Below, one piece after another: positions 9,888 through 20,100 of a stretch of 50,413 nt of DNA; within the stretch, counting starts at the first letter, position 1, and each line of letters starts with the position of its first letter. The DNA is from Candidatus Nomurabacteria bacterium (lineage in GTDB: Bacteria > Patescibacteriota > Minisyncoccia > Phycocordibacterales > SBAW01): positions 1 through 50,413 of the forward strand of contig CALREW010000003.1 in the NCBI GenBank assembly GCA_943356415.1. The letters are read 5' to 3'. The position numbers were made by a program, and so were the translations under genes. The notes beneath the pieces were generated by a model. That model was given only the letters and a program-made list of their open reading frames with translations. It did not search any database and was not told the DNA's origin.

Positions 9888-10640
9888 TTATTTTGCAAGG
9901 TGTATCCAGGTTTTAAGTGGCACGTCTTCTGCGCGCAAAGTCGCGATATCAGCTGCAGCCTCTCCTATAAGAGGAAGCAGTGCTTTGCCGAGCGTTTTGC
10001 GCTTGTGGGCAAATCCTGCGTGGAGGAGCGCGAAAAACCTCTTTTCGTGCAGAGCGGTTGCAAAGTTTTGCCTAGATATGTCCTTTATAGCAAGAATTGC
10101 TGAATCAACCTTAGGTGGAGGGCTAAATGCGCCTCTAGGAACCTTTTTTACAAACGTTGGGGTTCCGTATGCTTTGACGGAAAGGGAGAGTAGGCTCTCT
10201 TTTTTGCTTCGCGCAATGCGTTCGACCACCTCTTTTTGTAAAAGAAGCGCCATGGTCGATGGCTGCAACGGAGTTTCAAGAAAGAAACGAACTAAGGCGC
10301 CAGAAATATAGTACGGAACGTTTGCCACAATTTTGTACCTGCCTGCCTTGAGGGAAAGTTTTTTTAAATCTTGTGTCAGGATGTCGCCGTGTATCAACGT
10401 AAGTTTTTTCATTGAAATTTCTGCAGCGAACATCTCTCGCAGGAGAGCGATAAGTCGGTCATCTTTTTCAATGGCAATGACGCGCGCGCCGCGGCCAAGT
10501 AGTTCTGCCGTGAGGCTTCCCTTTCCAGGCCCTACTTCTAGTACGATGTCGCCGTCTTTGACGTCACCCGCATCTGCGATGGCATGCAAGTAGGAAGGAG
10601 ATGAAAGAAAATGTTGGCCGAGGCTCTTTTTTGCGCGCAT
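9888..10640 (-). CDS. rsmA: 16S rRNA (adenine1518/1519-N6)-dimethyltransferase RsmA/KsgA
   Basis: KKSLGQHFL, VLEVGPGKGSLT, NVPYYISGALV, FSPPPKVDSAIL. Confidence 0.93.
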   Translation of the reverse strand: MRAKKSLGQHFLSSPSYLHAIADAGDVKDGDIVLEVGPGKGSLTAELLGRGARVIAIEKDDRLIALLREMFAAEISMKKLTLIHGDILTQDLKKLSLKAGRYKIVANVPYYISGALVRFFLETPLQPSTMALLLQKEVVERIARSKKESLLSLSVKAYGTPTFVKKVPRGAFSPPPKVDSAILAIKDISRQNFATALHEKRFFALLHAGFAHKRKTLGKALLPLIGEAAADIATLRAEDVPLKTWIHLAK

Positions 10641-10649
10641 AGCTATGTG

Positions 10650-12644
10650 CTAATCAAGATAGATAGTTCGTCCGATTCGTTCAGGTCCCTCAGCTTCAAT
10701 CAGGTTGGCAGGGATGTCGGTTATAAATTGCGACGGAGCGCCCATAAGCTTGCTACCGTAGATAGTACGAAGTGTCGCGTGGGTAAGATACACCTTCCGC
10801 ATCGCTCGTGTAAGGGCAACATAAAAGAGCCGACGTTCCTCCTCGCCTTCTTCGGGAGATTTCTTCTCACCCTCACGCTCGTACGGGAAGAGCCCCTCTT
10901 CAAGTCCGGCGATAAAAACGTACGGAAACTCAAGTCCTTTACTTGCGTGCACCGTCATAAGGCGAACGGCGTCTTTGTCTTCTTTTAATTCGTCTTGGTC
11001 GGTTGCAAGCGCTGCGTCTTCGAGTAACTTTTCTACACCAAGCGGCGCTTCCATCGCGTCATAGCGTGTCGCAAGCGAAACTAATTCGTAGCAGTTTTCG
11101 AGGCGCTCGCGGTCCTCGCTGTCACCCTCTTTCAGACTTTGTTCAAGACCGCTTTCCTTTAGCGCAAATTTAACTGCCTCAGAGCATGTGCGGTTGTGTG
11201 CCGCTTCGCCGATGCGAGTAAGGAGCCGTCTAAAGTCGCCCACTTTTTGTTGTGCTGAGGCACCGAGTTCTGCTTCGCGTCCGGCAAGCATGGCAAGCAG
11301 CGTCACTTTACCGATACCTCGCGGTGGTACGTTCGCGATGCGTTTGAGATCTGCGCCTGAATCTGGAGTGAGTCCTGCGCGCAATAGACACAAAAGATCC
11401 CGCACCTCTTTGCGCTCAAAGAATTTTACGCCAAGCACTTGGTACGGTATTTCAGCACCGAGAAACGCTTCTTCAAGTGCGCGTGACTGGAAGTTCGCGC
11501 GGAAGAGTACGGCGATATCCCTTGGACGCGCCCCTTCCTCTATGAGTTCGCGACTCTTTCGTGCGATAAAACCCGCTTCGTCCATTTCATCGTACGCGGT
11601 ATAGAGCGATACAGGCTCCCCTTCTCCGTTTTTAGTAAAGAGATTTTTCTCAGCGCGGTATTTATTTTTTGAGATGATATCGTTTGCCGCTGTCAGTATG
11701 ACCTGAGTCGAACGGTAATTCTCTTCGAGTGTGATGACGCGAGCCCCTTTATAGCGTTTGTCGAAGGAGAGGATATTTTTAAGTTCCGCCCCGCGCCAGC
11801 TGTAAATATTTTGGTCGATATCTCCCACCGCGCAAACGTTCTGCGCTTCTCCGACGAGCAATTCTGCCATCTCGTTCTGCACCCGGTTCGTGTCTTGGTA
11901 CTCGTCGATAAGAATATGAGAGAAGCGCTCTTGATATCCGCGGCGCAGCGCTTCTTCGTTGCGAAGAAGGAGTGTTGCGCGCAAGAGGAGGTCATCAAAA
12001 TCAAGCGCTCGGTCCGCCGCAAGCGCGCGTTCATACCCTTCCCATGCGCGCGAAATAATATCCTGTCCGTCACCCATTGCTGACTGGTATGCGGAGAATG
12101 TTGTTCCGCCGCCTTTTTCTTTCGATATGCGACTGAGCACGCCGCGCGGGTCGAACTCTTCAGGAGAAATGCCGGCGTTCTTCATGGCTTCTTTTAGTGC
12201 ACGCAGCGAGTCGCCACGATCCCAGATAGCGGGTGTGCGTGGCAGGTTAAGGAAGCGATGATTTTCTTTGAGAATGAGTAGGCCGAGTGAGTGGAACGTC
12301 GTAACGAGCGGAAGTTGTGTCTCGCGTATTGGGAAATTGAGTTCGGGTGCTTCAGAGAGAAGGGTATGCGTTCGCTCGCGCATTTCTTTTGCCGCCTTGT
12401 TGGTGAATGTCACTGCAAGGATGCGTCTCGGCTCAGTTCCCTTGCGAACGATTTCTAAGATGCGGTGCACGATGACGCGCGTTTTGCCTGCACCAGCACC
12501 TGCAAGTACCAAAAGCGGCCCTTCCGTGTGGAGGACCGCTTCTTTTTGCGCTGAGTTGAGGCCTTCAAGATGCTTCACAGGAGGAGTATACCCCATGAGA
12601 TATGAGTGCGGTTGAAATGTAGCAATCATCCTCGACCCTATCAT
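10650..12644 (-). CDS. UvrD/PcrA/Rep-family DNA helicase
   Basis: LNSAQKEAVLHTEGPLLVLAGAGAGKTRVIVHRI, LIDEYQDTN, GDIDQNIYSWRGA, LEENYRST, LMTVHASKGLEFPYVFIAGLEEGLFP, ALTRA. Confidence 0.95.
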   Translation of the reverse strand: MIGSRMIATFQPHSYLMGYTPPVKHLEGLNSAQKEAVLHTEGPLLVLAGAGAGKTRVIVHRILEIVRKGTEPRRILAVTFTNKAAKEMRERTHTLLSEAPELNFPIRETQLPLVTTFHSLGLLILKENHRFLNLPRTPAIWDRGDSLRALKEAMKNAGISPEEFDPRGVLSRISKEKGGGTTFSAYQSAMGDGQDIISRAWEGYERALAADRALDFDDLLLRATLLLRNEEALRRGYQERFSHILIDEYQDTNRVQNEMAELLVGEAQNVCAVGDIDQNIYSWRGAELKNILSFDKRYKGARVITLEENYRSTQVILTAANDIISKNKYRAEKNLFTKNGEGEPVSLYTAYDEMDEAGFIARKSRELIEEGARPRDIAVLFRANFQSRALEEAFLGAEIPYQVLGVKFFERKEVRDLLCLLRAGLTPDSGADLKRIANVPPRGIGKVTLLAMLAGREAELGASAQQKVGDFRRLLTRIGEAAHNRTCSEAVKFALKESGLEQSLKEGDSEDRERLENCYELVSLATRYDAMEAPLGVEKLLEDAALATDQDELKEDKDAVRLMTVHASKGLEFPYVFIAGLEEGLFPYEREGEKKSPEEGEEERRLFYVALTRAMRKVYLTHATLRTIYGSKLMGAPSQFITDIPANLIEAEGPERIGRTIYLD

Positions 12645-12716
12645 CCGGCGCCCACAGACACTGATGGTCTGGCTATCTCACGGGGTATATCGGAAAGTGG
12701 CCGCGGAACAAATCTT

Positions 12717-13049
12717 TTAGGCCGCTTTTAGTTTTTTCGCTCGCGATGTTTGAGGAAGTGAACGATTGAGTATCTCGCGCAGCAGCACCGCCTCTTCTGT
12801 CGCTATTTGTCCGAGGTCGGGAATCGTATGTTTGAGGAACGAGCGAACTTCGTCGTTCGAAGCGTTTTCAGCGAGCATTTTTTCGAATGTCACTCGTTCG
12901 TTTGGCGTAAGAAGAGGAATGGCTCGTGTTGCTATCGACTCGGAAAGATGACGAGTTACTTCCGCAACGACATTAGAGAGCGCTTTCTTCGGTAACGCAG
13001 CAAGCCCAAAGTATGAGACTAGTTCTTCGTTGTTTTGAGTCGTGTTCAT
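12717..13049 (-). CDS. hypothetical protein
   Basis: 110-aa ORF, co-directional, 8 bp downstream of the 843-aa ORF. Confidence 0.6.
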   Translation of the reverse strand: MNTTQNNEELVSYFGLAALPKKALSNVVAEVTRHLSESIATRAIPLLTPNERVTFEKMLAENASNDEVRSFLKHTIPDLGQIATEEAVLLREILNRSLPQTSRAKKLKAA

Positions 13050-13056
13050 AGGTTTC

Positions 13057-15588
13057 TTAATTTCCGCTGGTTAGTATTCGCGCCTCAGCCGCCGCTACTC
13101 TCTTCATAAAATCCTTCAGAGTTCCTTCTATAGTGAGGTTATGTACGTCGCGTGCTCGTTCGATGAATGTGCGCAAATTGGACATCTCTCGTTTAGAAAT
13201 GAACATTGCATCTGCGGCGGCCGGGTTCGTAGAGTCGCGCATAAACGCCGCCGCATCTTTCCATGCCAACGTACGCTCGAAGCGCAGCAATCCATCTTCA
13301 CCTACCCTGCTCCACACCCCAGGAATATCGAATATGGAACGCAAGTCTTCAGCGTAGAGGGTCGAGGTGGCTCGCTCGAGCTCTTCTCTCGAAACTTCTC
13401 TGGTAGGAATGACTGGCGCCTGGGCAATTGGGAAATCCGGATCTTCAAGTGGAACCGCAATGCGTTCAGCCTGGACTGGCTTCACCTCGGGAGTCACTTC
13501 CCTTTCTTTCACGGCAGTCGGCTTTTCTTGCCTTGCATCTTGGGGCATCAATTGCGAGTAGACATTGAGCGATGAGGCGGAGACAAGCGGTATTGGCTCA
13601 ACCGAAGGGGCGACGTTTTGTGGTGATCGAGGAGCTCCAACTCCCGATTGTGCAGCCGCAGCCTGACGCGCCAAGAGGAGCGCTTCTACCGATGCGAGCG
13701 CGGCTCGTGCACCCTTCAGAGCCTCTTCCACCAAGAGCGTGGCGCGCTGTTCTGCGAGTCTGTTCGCTAATTCGCGCTCTTGAGGTGTATCAAGTTCGGC
13801 ACGTTCTTGTCGCAGGACTCTTAGTTCTGGAAAGATGACATTATTGAGCACTTCAGCAGGAGTTTCTCTTACGGGTTTGGGTGTGGCAACAGCGGTTTCG
13901 ACACGAGGTGCGCTTGTATCGCGTGCAGCTTCCGTCGGTCGAGATGGCGGAATAAATACCGATGGTCCAGGTGTTGGGGTGTGGGTTCTGATACGGGCTT
14001 CACCCTCTTTCCCAGCAGTTGGCCCTTGTTGCTTGAAGCTCTTTTGGACGGCTTGATATGCCGTAAATGCAGCCATCCATTTTTTAGATGCATCTGCAAC
14101 AGATTGATCTGCGTCGGCACGTTTTTTGTCTGACCACATGCCGAGCGAGAATATTTTTTTCAGTCCAGACACAAATCGTTTGTCCCAGGTAGATTCCTCT
14201 GCCTGATTTTTCTGTGCCTGGGCAAGTGCTTTGCGAGCGTCCTGCAGTTCGTGGTACTCAATCGTGTCTTTCAGTTCGAGTTTAAGTGGCTCTTTCTCTG
14301 CAAAAATATCAGTGTCTCCGGGGGCTGCTTTGTCCGCAAGCACTTTTGCTCGCAATTCCGGAGACACGTTAGGTGCTCTCTTTTGTTCTTGAGATTGAGG
14401 AGCTTGAGGAACAACGCCGGGACCTTGTGTGTGCGTGTTAGTGATATCTTCAGCACTCGGGATGCCATCGTACGAATATTCAACAACGGGGGCTTGAGGA
14501 GCGGACGGTGAATTCTTTGCTACAGGAGCTGTTTCTCCCTGCGTCGTTCCTTTTGGAGCGTTGGCTTCGCGTCTGGCACGTTCAAGTGCCAGAGGATTAA
14601 ATTTTTGCTTTGCGGGAGTGGCTTTGGTGGAGCGAGTACTTTTTGGTTTTTCGCCTACGTGAATAGCAACAATATCTTCGGCAAGGGCTGCATCAGCCGC
14701 AGCTTTTGCATCAGCTTCGCGCTTCTCCCGCATGGCGCGCTCGCGAGCAAGAGGGGTTCCAATATCTTTGCGCGTCTTTGCCTCTCGGTTTGGAGCGTCA
14801 ATGGATGCTGCAACGACCTCGGAGATTTTCGGGGCAGTCGCTACTTGCGCGACGCCTTCCTTCTTTGTTTTTTTAGCCGCAACTGCTGGCGCATTTTCTT
14901 TCGCACGCTCGGTTATGACGGGTTTCACTGAATCAAAGGTCAGCGAAGCTCGTTCGTTCGCCTCAACTGATGCGCGCGCGTCGGCTTCTGTGTAATCGAG
15001 CACCGTGCCACTTTCTGCGAGTGCCTCCGCAGCCTTGATTGCAGCAGCCTCCGCTTCTCGCTCTATCCCTTTTATGCGCGCCTTCTCCCGAGATTCCTCG
15101 GCTCGTTTTGCTGCGCGCCCGTCTCCTGAAAGAAGTTCTCCGTCGGAGAGTCCCTGCATCGCTGCCACCAATGCAGCGTCTTTCTCTGTTTGAGTCAGAA
15201 CTTTCGGTGTCTGCGGTATTCTGGTTCGTCCGTTAACGATAGGACGTTCGGCCGCCTCAACAACTTTGGGCGTCTGAGGGATTCTTGTTCGTCCATTAAC
15301 GACAGGGCGCCCCGCTGTCTCCGGAGAAGCTTTAGGTGACTGAGGTATTTTGGTTCGTCCAAGAGGTCGCTCCGTCACTTCAACTACAGGTTTTGGCGCT
15401 TCAACGCGCTGTGCCAACACCTCAGGTTCACCTGAATATGACAGATTAACCCTCATCCCTTTTTGTCGGAGATCCTTTTCGGCGCGGGCAAGAATATCCC
15501 TTGATTTACCTGCAACACCGTTGTCTGGTGGTGTTTTTTTAGACTCTGGTGACTGGCCCGGGGCGGTGTCGCGAGGCATATGGGGCAA
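13057..15588 (-). CDS. large low-complexity protein with internal repeats
   Basis: 843-aa uninterrupted ORF, Ala/Glu/Lys-rich; repeated NGRTRIPQTPKV motif. Confidence 0.7.
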   Translation of the reverse strand: MPHMPRDTAPGQSPESKKTPPDNGVAGKSRDILARAEKDLRQKGMRVNLSYSGEPEVLAQRVEAPKPVVEVTERPLGRTKIPQSPKASPETAGRPVVNGRTRIPQTPKVVEAAERPIVNGRTRIPQTPKVLTQTEKDAALVAAMQGLSDGELLSGDGRAAKRAEESREKARIKGIEREAEAAAIKAAEALAESGTVLDYTEADARASVEANERASLTFDSVKPVITERAKENAPAVAAKKTKKEGVAQVATAPKISEVVAASIDAPNREAKTRKDIGTPLARERAMREKREADAKAAADAALAEDIVAIHVGEKPKSTRSTKATPAKQKFNPLALERARREANAPKGTTQGETAPVAKNSPSAPQAPVVEYSYDGIPSAEDITNTHTQGPGVVPQAPQSQEQKRAPNVSPELRAKVLADKAAPGDTDIFAEKEPLKLELKDTIEYHELQDARKALAQAQKNQAEESTWDKRFVSGLKKIFSLGMWSDKKRADADQSVADASKKWMAAFTAYQAVQKSFKQQGPTAGKEGEARIRTHTPTPGPSVFIPPSRPTEAARDTSAPRVETAVATPKPVRETPAEVLNNVIFPELRVLRQERAELDTPQERELANRLAEQRATLLVEEALKGARAALASVEALLLARQAAAAQSGVGAPRSPQNVAPSVEPIPLVSASSLNVYSQLMPQDARQEKPTAVKEREVTPEVKPVQAERIAVPLEDPDFPIAQAPVIPTREVSREELERATSTLYAEDLRSIFDIPGVWSRVGEDGLLRFERTLAWKDAAAFMRDSTNPAAADAMFISKREMSNLRTFIERARDVHNLTIEGTLKDFMKRVAAAEARILTSGN
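15215..15380 (-). repeat. in-gene tandem repeat (RTxIPQxPK units)
   Basis: GGTATTCTGGTTCGTCC.. / GGGATTCTTGTTCGTCC.. / GGTATTTTGGTTCGTCC.. spaced about 63-66 bp. Confidence 0.75.
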
Positions 15589-15698
15589 AGTATACGCCCT
15601 AAATCACGGATTGAGCTATCCACACCCACCCCTGTCAACGGTTGACGCTCAAACCTCCTCCGTTATAGTTGACCTATCCCGACTGGGAGAGTGGAAAT

Positions 15699-16853
15699 AT
15701 GGCCTCGTTAGGCCTTTTTCGTTCCGAACGACGTGTTTTTCCCAGGCAAAATAGGCTTATAGAATCTCAAATAGACAGCACTTCCCCCTCTGCGTTGCGG
15801 TTTTTGGGAGGGAACGCCAAAATAACGTTATTTTACGGCCTTATAATCATAGGCTCGTGTTTCCTTTTGTTCGGACACCCGACAACTTCGCACGCTGGTT
15901 TACTCTCAAATATCATTTCGAATCTCAAGTCCTCAACCGCGCAAACCACCAGCGCCTCCTCCCCAAGTTTCAATTCACAGAGCATTCACATTTTGCAGGC
16001 CGCAGCCAACCTTGACCCGAACCCAAGCAAGGGTGGCGGAGATATTACGGTTGTTGACGGAACGTCACTTATGCCTGAAACGGGCCCGTCCGGCACCATC
16101 GCTGACATAACGGAACATCCAACTTCCTCAGAGATAAGTGTGTATGTGGTGCACGAGGGCGACACGCTCGCGGGTATCGCAAAAATGTTCGACGTCTCAG
16201 CAAATACGATTCTTTGGGCAAACGATGTTGGAAAGGGTGGGATCAAGCCGGGACAAACGCTTATCATCCTCCCTATCACTGGCGTACGACACACTGTTGT
16301 GAAAGGTGACACTATCGCCTCTTTGGCGAAAAAGTATAAGGCTGATGCGGATGAAATTGCGGACTACAACAATCTCGCTTCAACCGACACGCTTATGGTT
16401 GGCGACGTTGTGATTATTCCAGACGGCACCGTGGCTCCTGTTGCTACTAAAACTGCTACCAAGAAAATTACCGCCAACCCATATCGTGGTGGTTCAGGTT
16501 CAGACCTCGGTGGGTTCTTTATCTGGCCGGTTGCAGGTGGCGTGAAGACGCAAGGACTCCACGGCTATAACGGTATCGATATTGGCGCACCGCAAGGCAC
16601 TCCTATTTATGCAGCAGCGGGAGGAACGGTACTTGTCGCACGCTCGGGCGGATGGAACGGTGGCTACGGCAACTACGTTGTGGTGGTTCATAGTAATGGC
16701 GTGCAAACACTCTACGCGCACATGACTCGAGTTGCGGCTAGTGCCGGAGCGAATGTTGAACAAGGACAGGTGATCGGGTATGTGGGGGCGACTGGGAAAG
16801 CCACCGGCTTCCACCTACACTTCGAAGTTCGTGGTGCGAAAAATCCCTTCTAA
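15699..16853 (+). CDS. LysM-domain M23 family metallopeptidase
   Basis: Two LysM motifs (YVVHEGDTLAGIAKMFDVSANTILWAND; HTVVKGDTIASLAKKYKADADEIADYN) and an M23 domain (GIDIGAPQGTPIYAAAGG..GYGNYVVVVH..TLYAHM..GFHLHFEVR); start set at an internal Met with RBS GGAGAG. Confidence 0.92.
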   Translation: MASLGLFRSERRVFPRQNRLIESQIDSTSPSALRFLGGNAKITLFYGLIIIGSCFLLFGHPTTSHAGLLSNIISNLKSSTAQTTSASSPSFNSQSIHILQAAANLDPNPSKGGGDITVVDGTSLMPETGPSGTIADITEHPTSSEISVYVVHEGDTLAGIAKMFDVSANTILWANDVGKGGIKPGQTLIILPITGVRHTVVKGDTIASLAKKYKADADEIADYNNLASTDTLMVGDVVIIPDGTVAPVATKTATKKITANPYRGGSGSDLGGFFIWPVAGGVKTQGLHGYNGIDIGAPQGTPIYAAAGGTVLVARSGGWNGGYGNYVVVVHSNGVQTLYAHMTRVAASAGANVEQGQVIGYVGATGKATGFHLHFEVRGAKNPF

Positions 16854-16869
16854 ACAGAAGGGATTTTTC
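16838..16869 (+). terminator. rho-independent terminator of M23 gene
   Basis: GAAAAATCCCTTC-taaaca-GAAGGGATTTTTC. Confidence 0.8.
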
Positions 16870-16932
16870 GTCCAGAGACTCGCATCTTGGGCCCATATGG
16901 GCCATTGCGCGGTCCGGTGCTTTTTGAGAAGA

Positions 16933-17658
16933 CTAGTCTTTTGAAGAGAGGGAGAAAGGATTGAGGTTGGTCCCTTTGTCGTATGTGTCGAGGCCCTCCG
17001 CCTTTTTTATTTTTCGTATAGCGATGTAGGTGATAGGTAGAACAATTATTTCCCAAGCGGTGCAAAACAATATGCTCGTGATAGTCCCTTGGAGTGCCTC
17101 TTGGAAACTAAACAGGTTTGCAACAATGACGATGATGGTAACGGCGGTCACGTTGTCGGCTATTTGTCCGAAGAATGTTGAAGCGATGTAGCGGAACCCT
17201 TGTTTCTTCCCGTGCGTCCAAACTTTTAGTTTTGCAAGGATGATTGAGTTCACATTTTCTCCTGCCCAAAATCCAACGATGGCAGCGAGCGCAATGAAAG
17301 GGCTTGCTCTAAATATTAAGTTGAATGCATCGTTTTCAGCAGGAGTGAAGTATTGGCTCGGAGGTATAAGCGTGTATAGATATGCGAGCACGCTTGAGAT
17401 AAACATGCACGCAAAACCAGTCCAGATGATTTTTCGCGAAACTCGGTACCCATACACCTCTGTGAATATGTCAGAAAAGATATAAGTCATCGGGTAGGCG
17501 ATGATTGCCGCAAAAAATACAAAGCCAAACAGCTCAAAGGTTTTGAGCGTGGTAAACATGGTAAGCAAGAGAAACATAACCCAGAGCATGGCAAATACCG
17601 TGAGGTACTTGTGGGGGTGGTTAGCGGAAACAACCGGGTCGGTTATCAATGTATCCAT
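16933..17658 (-). CDS. VUT family / YhhQ-like queuosine precursor transporter
   Basis: Polytopic; 'YPMTYIFSDIFTEVYGYRVSRKIIW', 'FWAGENVNSIILAKLKVWT', 'FRYIASTFFGQIADNV'. Confidence 0.85.
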   Translation of the reverse strand: MDTLITDPVVSANHPHKYLTVFAMLWVMFLLLTMFTTLKTFELFGFVFFAAIIAYPMTYIFSDIFTEVYGYRVSRKIIWTGFACMFISSVLAYLYTLIPPSQYFTPAENDAFNLIFRASPFIALAAIVGFWAGENVNSIILAKLKVWTHGKKQGFRYIASTFFGQIADNVTAVTIIVIVANLFSFQEALQGTITSILFCTAWEIIVLPITYIAIRKIKKAEGLDTYDKGTNLNPFSLSSKD

Positions 17659-17712
17659 GCACTAACTAAATCACGCCACTGTCAATTCGCAACATCGTTT
17701 GTCGGTGGAGAT

Positions 17713-18024
17713 TTATCCGAAGATAACAAAGAGTGCGGTGAATAACGCTGCAACGATGATGGCGAAAATACCGCCGGTTTGAAGAAGGAGTTTTGCGCCC
17801 TCTCTGGGCTTGCTTTCAAACGCGAGAATAAATGGCTGCAAGAGGAATGAAATACACATTGCGAGGACCGAAAGAACAAATAAGGAAAGTATCGATACGA
17901 AAAACAGAAACGGAGGTTGCTGCCCCGGTGCGGCGATAAGCGGAATACCGAAGTACAGTAGGCTTACAACACCTGCGATATAGAGAGCTGCTGCGACAGC
18001 ATTAATAAAAGGGTTTCGGGTCAT
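17713..18024 (-). CDS. small three-TM membrane protein
   Basis: 103 aa, hydrophobic. Confidence 0.55.
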   Translation of the reverse strand: MTRNPFINAVAAALYIAGVVSLLYFGIPLIAAPGQQPPFLFFVSILSLFVLSVLAMCISFLLQPFILAFESKPREGAKLLLQTGGIFAIIVAALFTALFVIFG

Positions 18025-18058
18025 GCAGTATATAACCTGATTTTCTTTAGAGAGGTTT

Positions 18059-19639
18059 CTAACTCTTTAAAAATTCTTGGGGGCGGTATTGGAGCGCTTC
18101 GAGCAAATGGTGCGTTTGGATGTCATCAGCTTCATCGAGGTCAGCGATAGTGCGCGACACTTTAATAAGACGATGATAGCTGCGCGGAGAAAGTCCGAGT
18201 CGTGTTGCCGCTTCGTTAAGTAATTTTCGAACTTCTTTTTCAAGGGGCGCGTACGTATCGAGATCTCGTGCAGAAAGTTCCGAGTTGAGTCGCTTGCCTG
18301 CGTATGAAAGACGCGCATGCATGCGCTCTCGTGCACGCGCCACGTGTGCTCGTGCAGCGGCAGTTTGGCCAACGTCTATCTGCCCACTCAGTTCTTCAAA
18401 CGCGATGGGGCCCACCGGAACCCACAAGTCGATGCGGTCTGCAATCGGACCTGAGACTTTGCGTTGATATTTCGCCAAGGTGCCTTGGGGACAAATACAA
18501 ACTTTTTCTGAGCCGAAGTTTCCGCACGGACACGGATTCATCGCAAGGACGAGCGTTATCTGCGATGGAAAGCGGGCAGAACCACGCGCACGCGCAACGG
18601 ACACAAACCGCTCTTCAAGTGGTTGTCTCAGCGCTTCAATAACGCGTCTATCAAACTCAGGAAACTCATCCATAAAAAGAACACCGCGGTGCGCGAGGGT
18701 AAGTTCTCCTGGTCTTGGCACAGCTCCCCCACCAACGAGCGATACATATGAAGCAGTGTGATGTGGGCTACGAAATGGTGGACGAGTAACAAGTGAACCG
18801 GACACTCCTGCCGTTGAATGAATGCCAGTTACTTCAAGCATTTCTTCGCGGCTCAGTGCCGGCAAAAGAGATGTGAGCGCGCGAGCAAGTAGTGTCTTTC
18901 CCGTGCCTGGTGGTCCGTAGAGACCAATGTGATGGCCACCTGCTGCGGCGATGATAAGGGCGCGCTTCGCGTGTTCTTGTCCACGAATATGATCAAGCGA
19001 GTCGTCTTCTGATTGTTCAGCAGGAAGTTCAGTGACGGGCGTGCGAGGTATCTTTACGTGCGTGCGATCGCCAGTTGCTTCGGTGAGATGTTCAATAGCA
19101 CAGCGTAATGTCTCAACGCCGTAAACGTCTATCCCTTCGATAAGAGCGGCTTCAAGTGCGTTGTCTTTCGGCACGAATACCGCGCGAAACCCAGCTTCTT
19201 TTGCACACTTCACGAGCGGAAGCACGCCGCGCACTGGAAGTAGACGGCCATCGAGCGATAGCTCCCCTGCGAATAACAGACCCGTTGGATCAAACGATAT
19301 GTCCCCCGCCGCAAGGAGATACGAGAGCGCTATAGGGAGATCGAAGAGCGGACCTTCCTTTTTTAAGTCTGCAGGAGCAAGTGAGATAACAATTTTTTTG
19401 TTGTGCGCTTTTGGCGGTGTGAAACCAGCGTGTTTGATAGCAGCCGATACGCGATCGCGCGCTTCTTCGACCGCTTTGTCTGGAAGTCCAACGATTGAGA
19501 AGCTATGCAGGCCGCGTGAAAGGTCCGCTTCAACAGTGACCATTGAAGGAGAGAGTAAAAACGTCTGAGCGCCGTAGACCTTGGCGTAACTCATGGGAAG
19601 TGGAATATAACGTCTCTCGTTCTTATAAAGGCGAAACAC
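18059..19639 (-). CDS. YifB/ComM family Mg-chelatase-like AAA ATPase
   Basis: SIVGLPDKAVEEARDRVSAAIKHAGF, GPPGTGKTLLARALTSLLP, FRSPHHTASYVSLVGGG, LAMNPCPCG. Confidence 0.93.
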   Translation of the reverse strand: MFRLYKNERRYIPLPMSYAKVYGAQTFLLSPSMVTVEADLSRGLHSFSIVGLPDKAVEEARDRVSAAIKHAGFTPPKAHNKKIVISLAPADLKKEGPLFDLPIALSYLLAAGDISFDPTGLLFAGELSLDGRLLPVRGVLPLVKCAKEAGFRAVFVPKDNALEAALIEGIDVYGVETLRCAIEHLTEATGDRTHVKIPRTPVTELPAEQSEDDSLDHIRGQEHAKRALIIAAAGGHHIGLYGPPGTGKTLLARALTSLLPALSREEMLEVTGIHSTAGVSGSLVTRPPFRSPHHTASYVSLVGGGAVPRPGELTLAHRGVLFMDEFPEFDRRVIEALRQPLEERFVSVARARGSARFPSQITLVLAMNPCPCGNFGSEKVCICPQGTLAKYQRKVSGPIADRIDLWVPVGPIAFEELSGQIDVGQTAAARAHVARARERMHARLSYAGKRLNSELSARDLDTYAPLEKEVRKLLNEAATRLGLSPRSYHRLIKVSRTIADLDEADDIQTHHLLEALQYRPQEFLKS

Positions 19640-19657
19640 CCCAAATGGGGCGTTTCG
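19632..19657 (-). terminator. hairpin between dksA-like gene and comM
   Basis: CGAAAC-a-CCCC-aaat-GGGG-c-GTTTCG. Confidence 0.5.
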
Positions 19658-19670
19658 TGTGAATGCGGTG

Positions 19671-20048
19671 TTAGTTGTTGAGTGCGGATTCTTCGCCCAT
19701 GTGCGCCTTGCAGGTGCGAGCCGAAGGGTTTGCCTCGAGGCGATCTTCTTCGATTGCTTCGCCCGACACTTCGCACACGCCGTAGGTGCCTTTTTCGATG
19801 CGCTCGAGTGCTTTTGTAATTTCCGTGTGCTGTATCTCGAGCTGCTTCAGGATCGCGGTGTTTTGTTCGAAGTCCTCTATCTTGTCTGCAACCTCATCGT
19901 CCTCGGTTGCAGCGCTATCTTCCACCGGAGGAGTTGGCTGCCAATCTGCAGGATTATCTGGGTTTTGGCGGCCCACCGTTTTAAGCTCGCGCTCTACCAG
20001 GGCGAGTTCCGCCGTGAGGCGCTCTTTCATTTCATCGATATTTACCAT
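19671..20048 (-). CDS. DksA/TraR-like protein with degenerate zinc finger
   Basis: Coiled-coil N-terminus and 'RIEKGTYGVCEVSGEAIEEDRLEANPSARTC'; start trimmed to MVNIDEMKERL. Confidence 0.8.
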   Translation of the reverse strand: MVNIDEMKERLTAELALVERELKTVGRQNPDNPADWQPTPPVEDSAATEDDEVADKIEDFEQNTAILKQLEIQHTEITKALERIEKGTYGVCEVSGEAIEEDRLEANPSARTCKAHMGEESALNN

Positions 20049-20100
20049 ATGGAGAAGAGCATAGCAGCCTGTCATTGGTGGAGCAACACACGAACCTCCC

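Noticed and set aside
13057-15588. Type VI/toxin-like polymorphic protein interpretation of the 843-aa protein
   Set aside because: No signal peptide, toxin domain or immunity partner visible; low complexity alone is not evidence.
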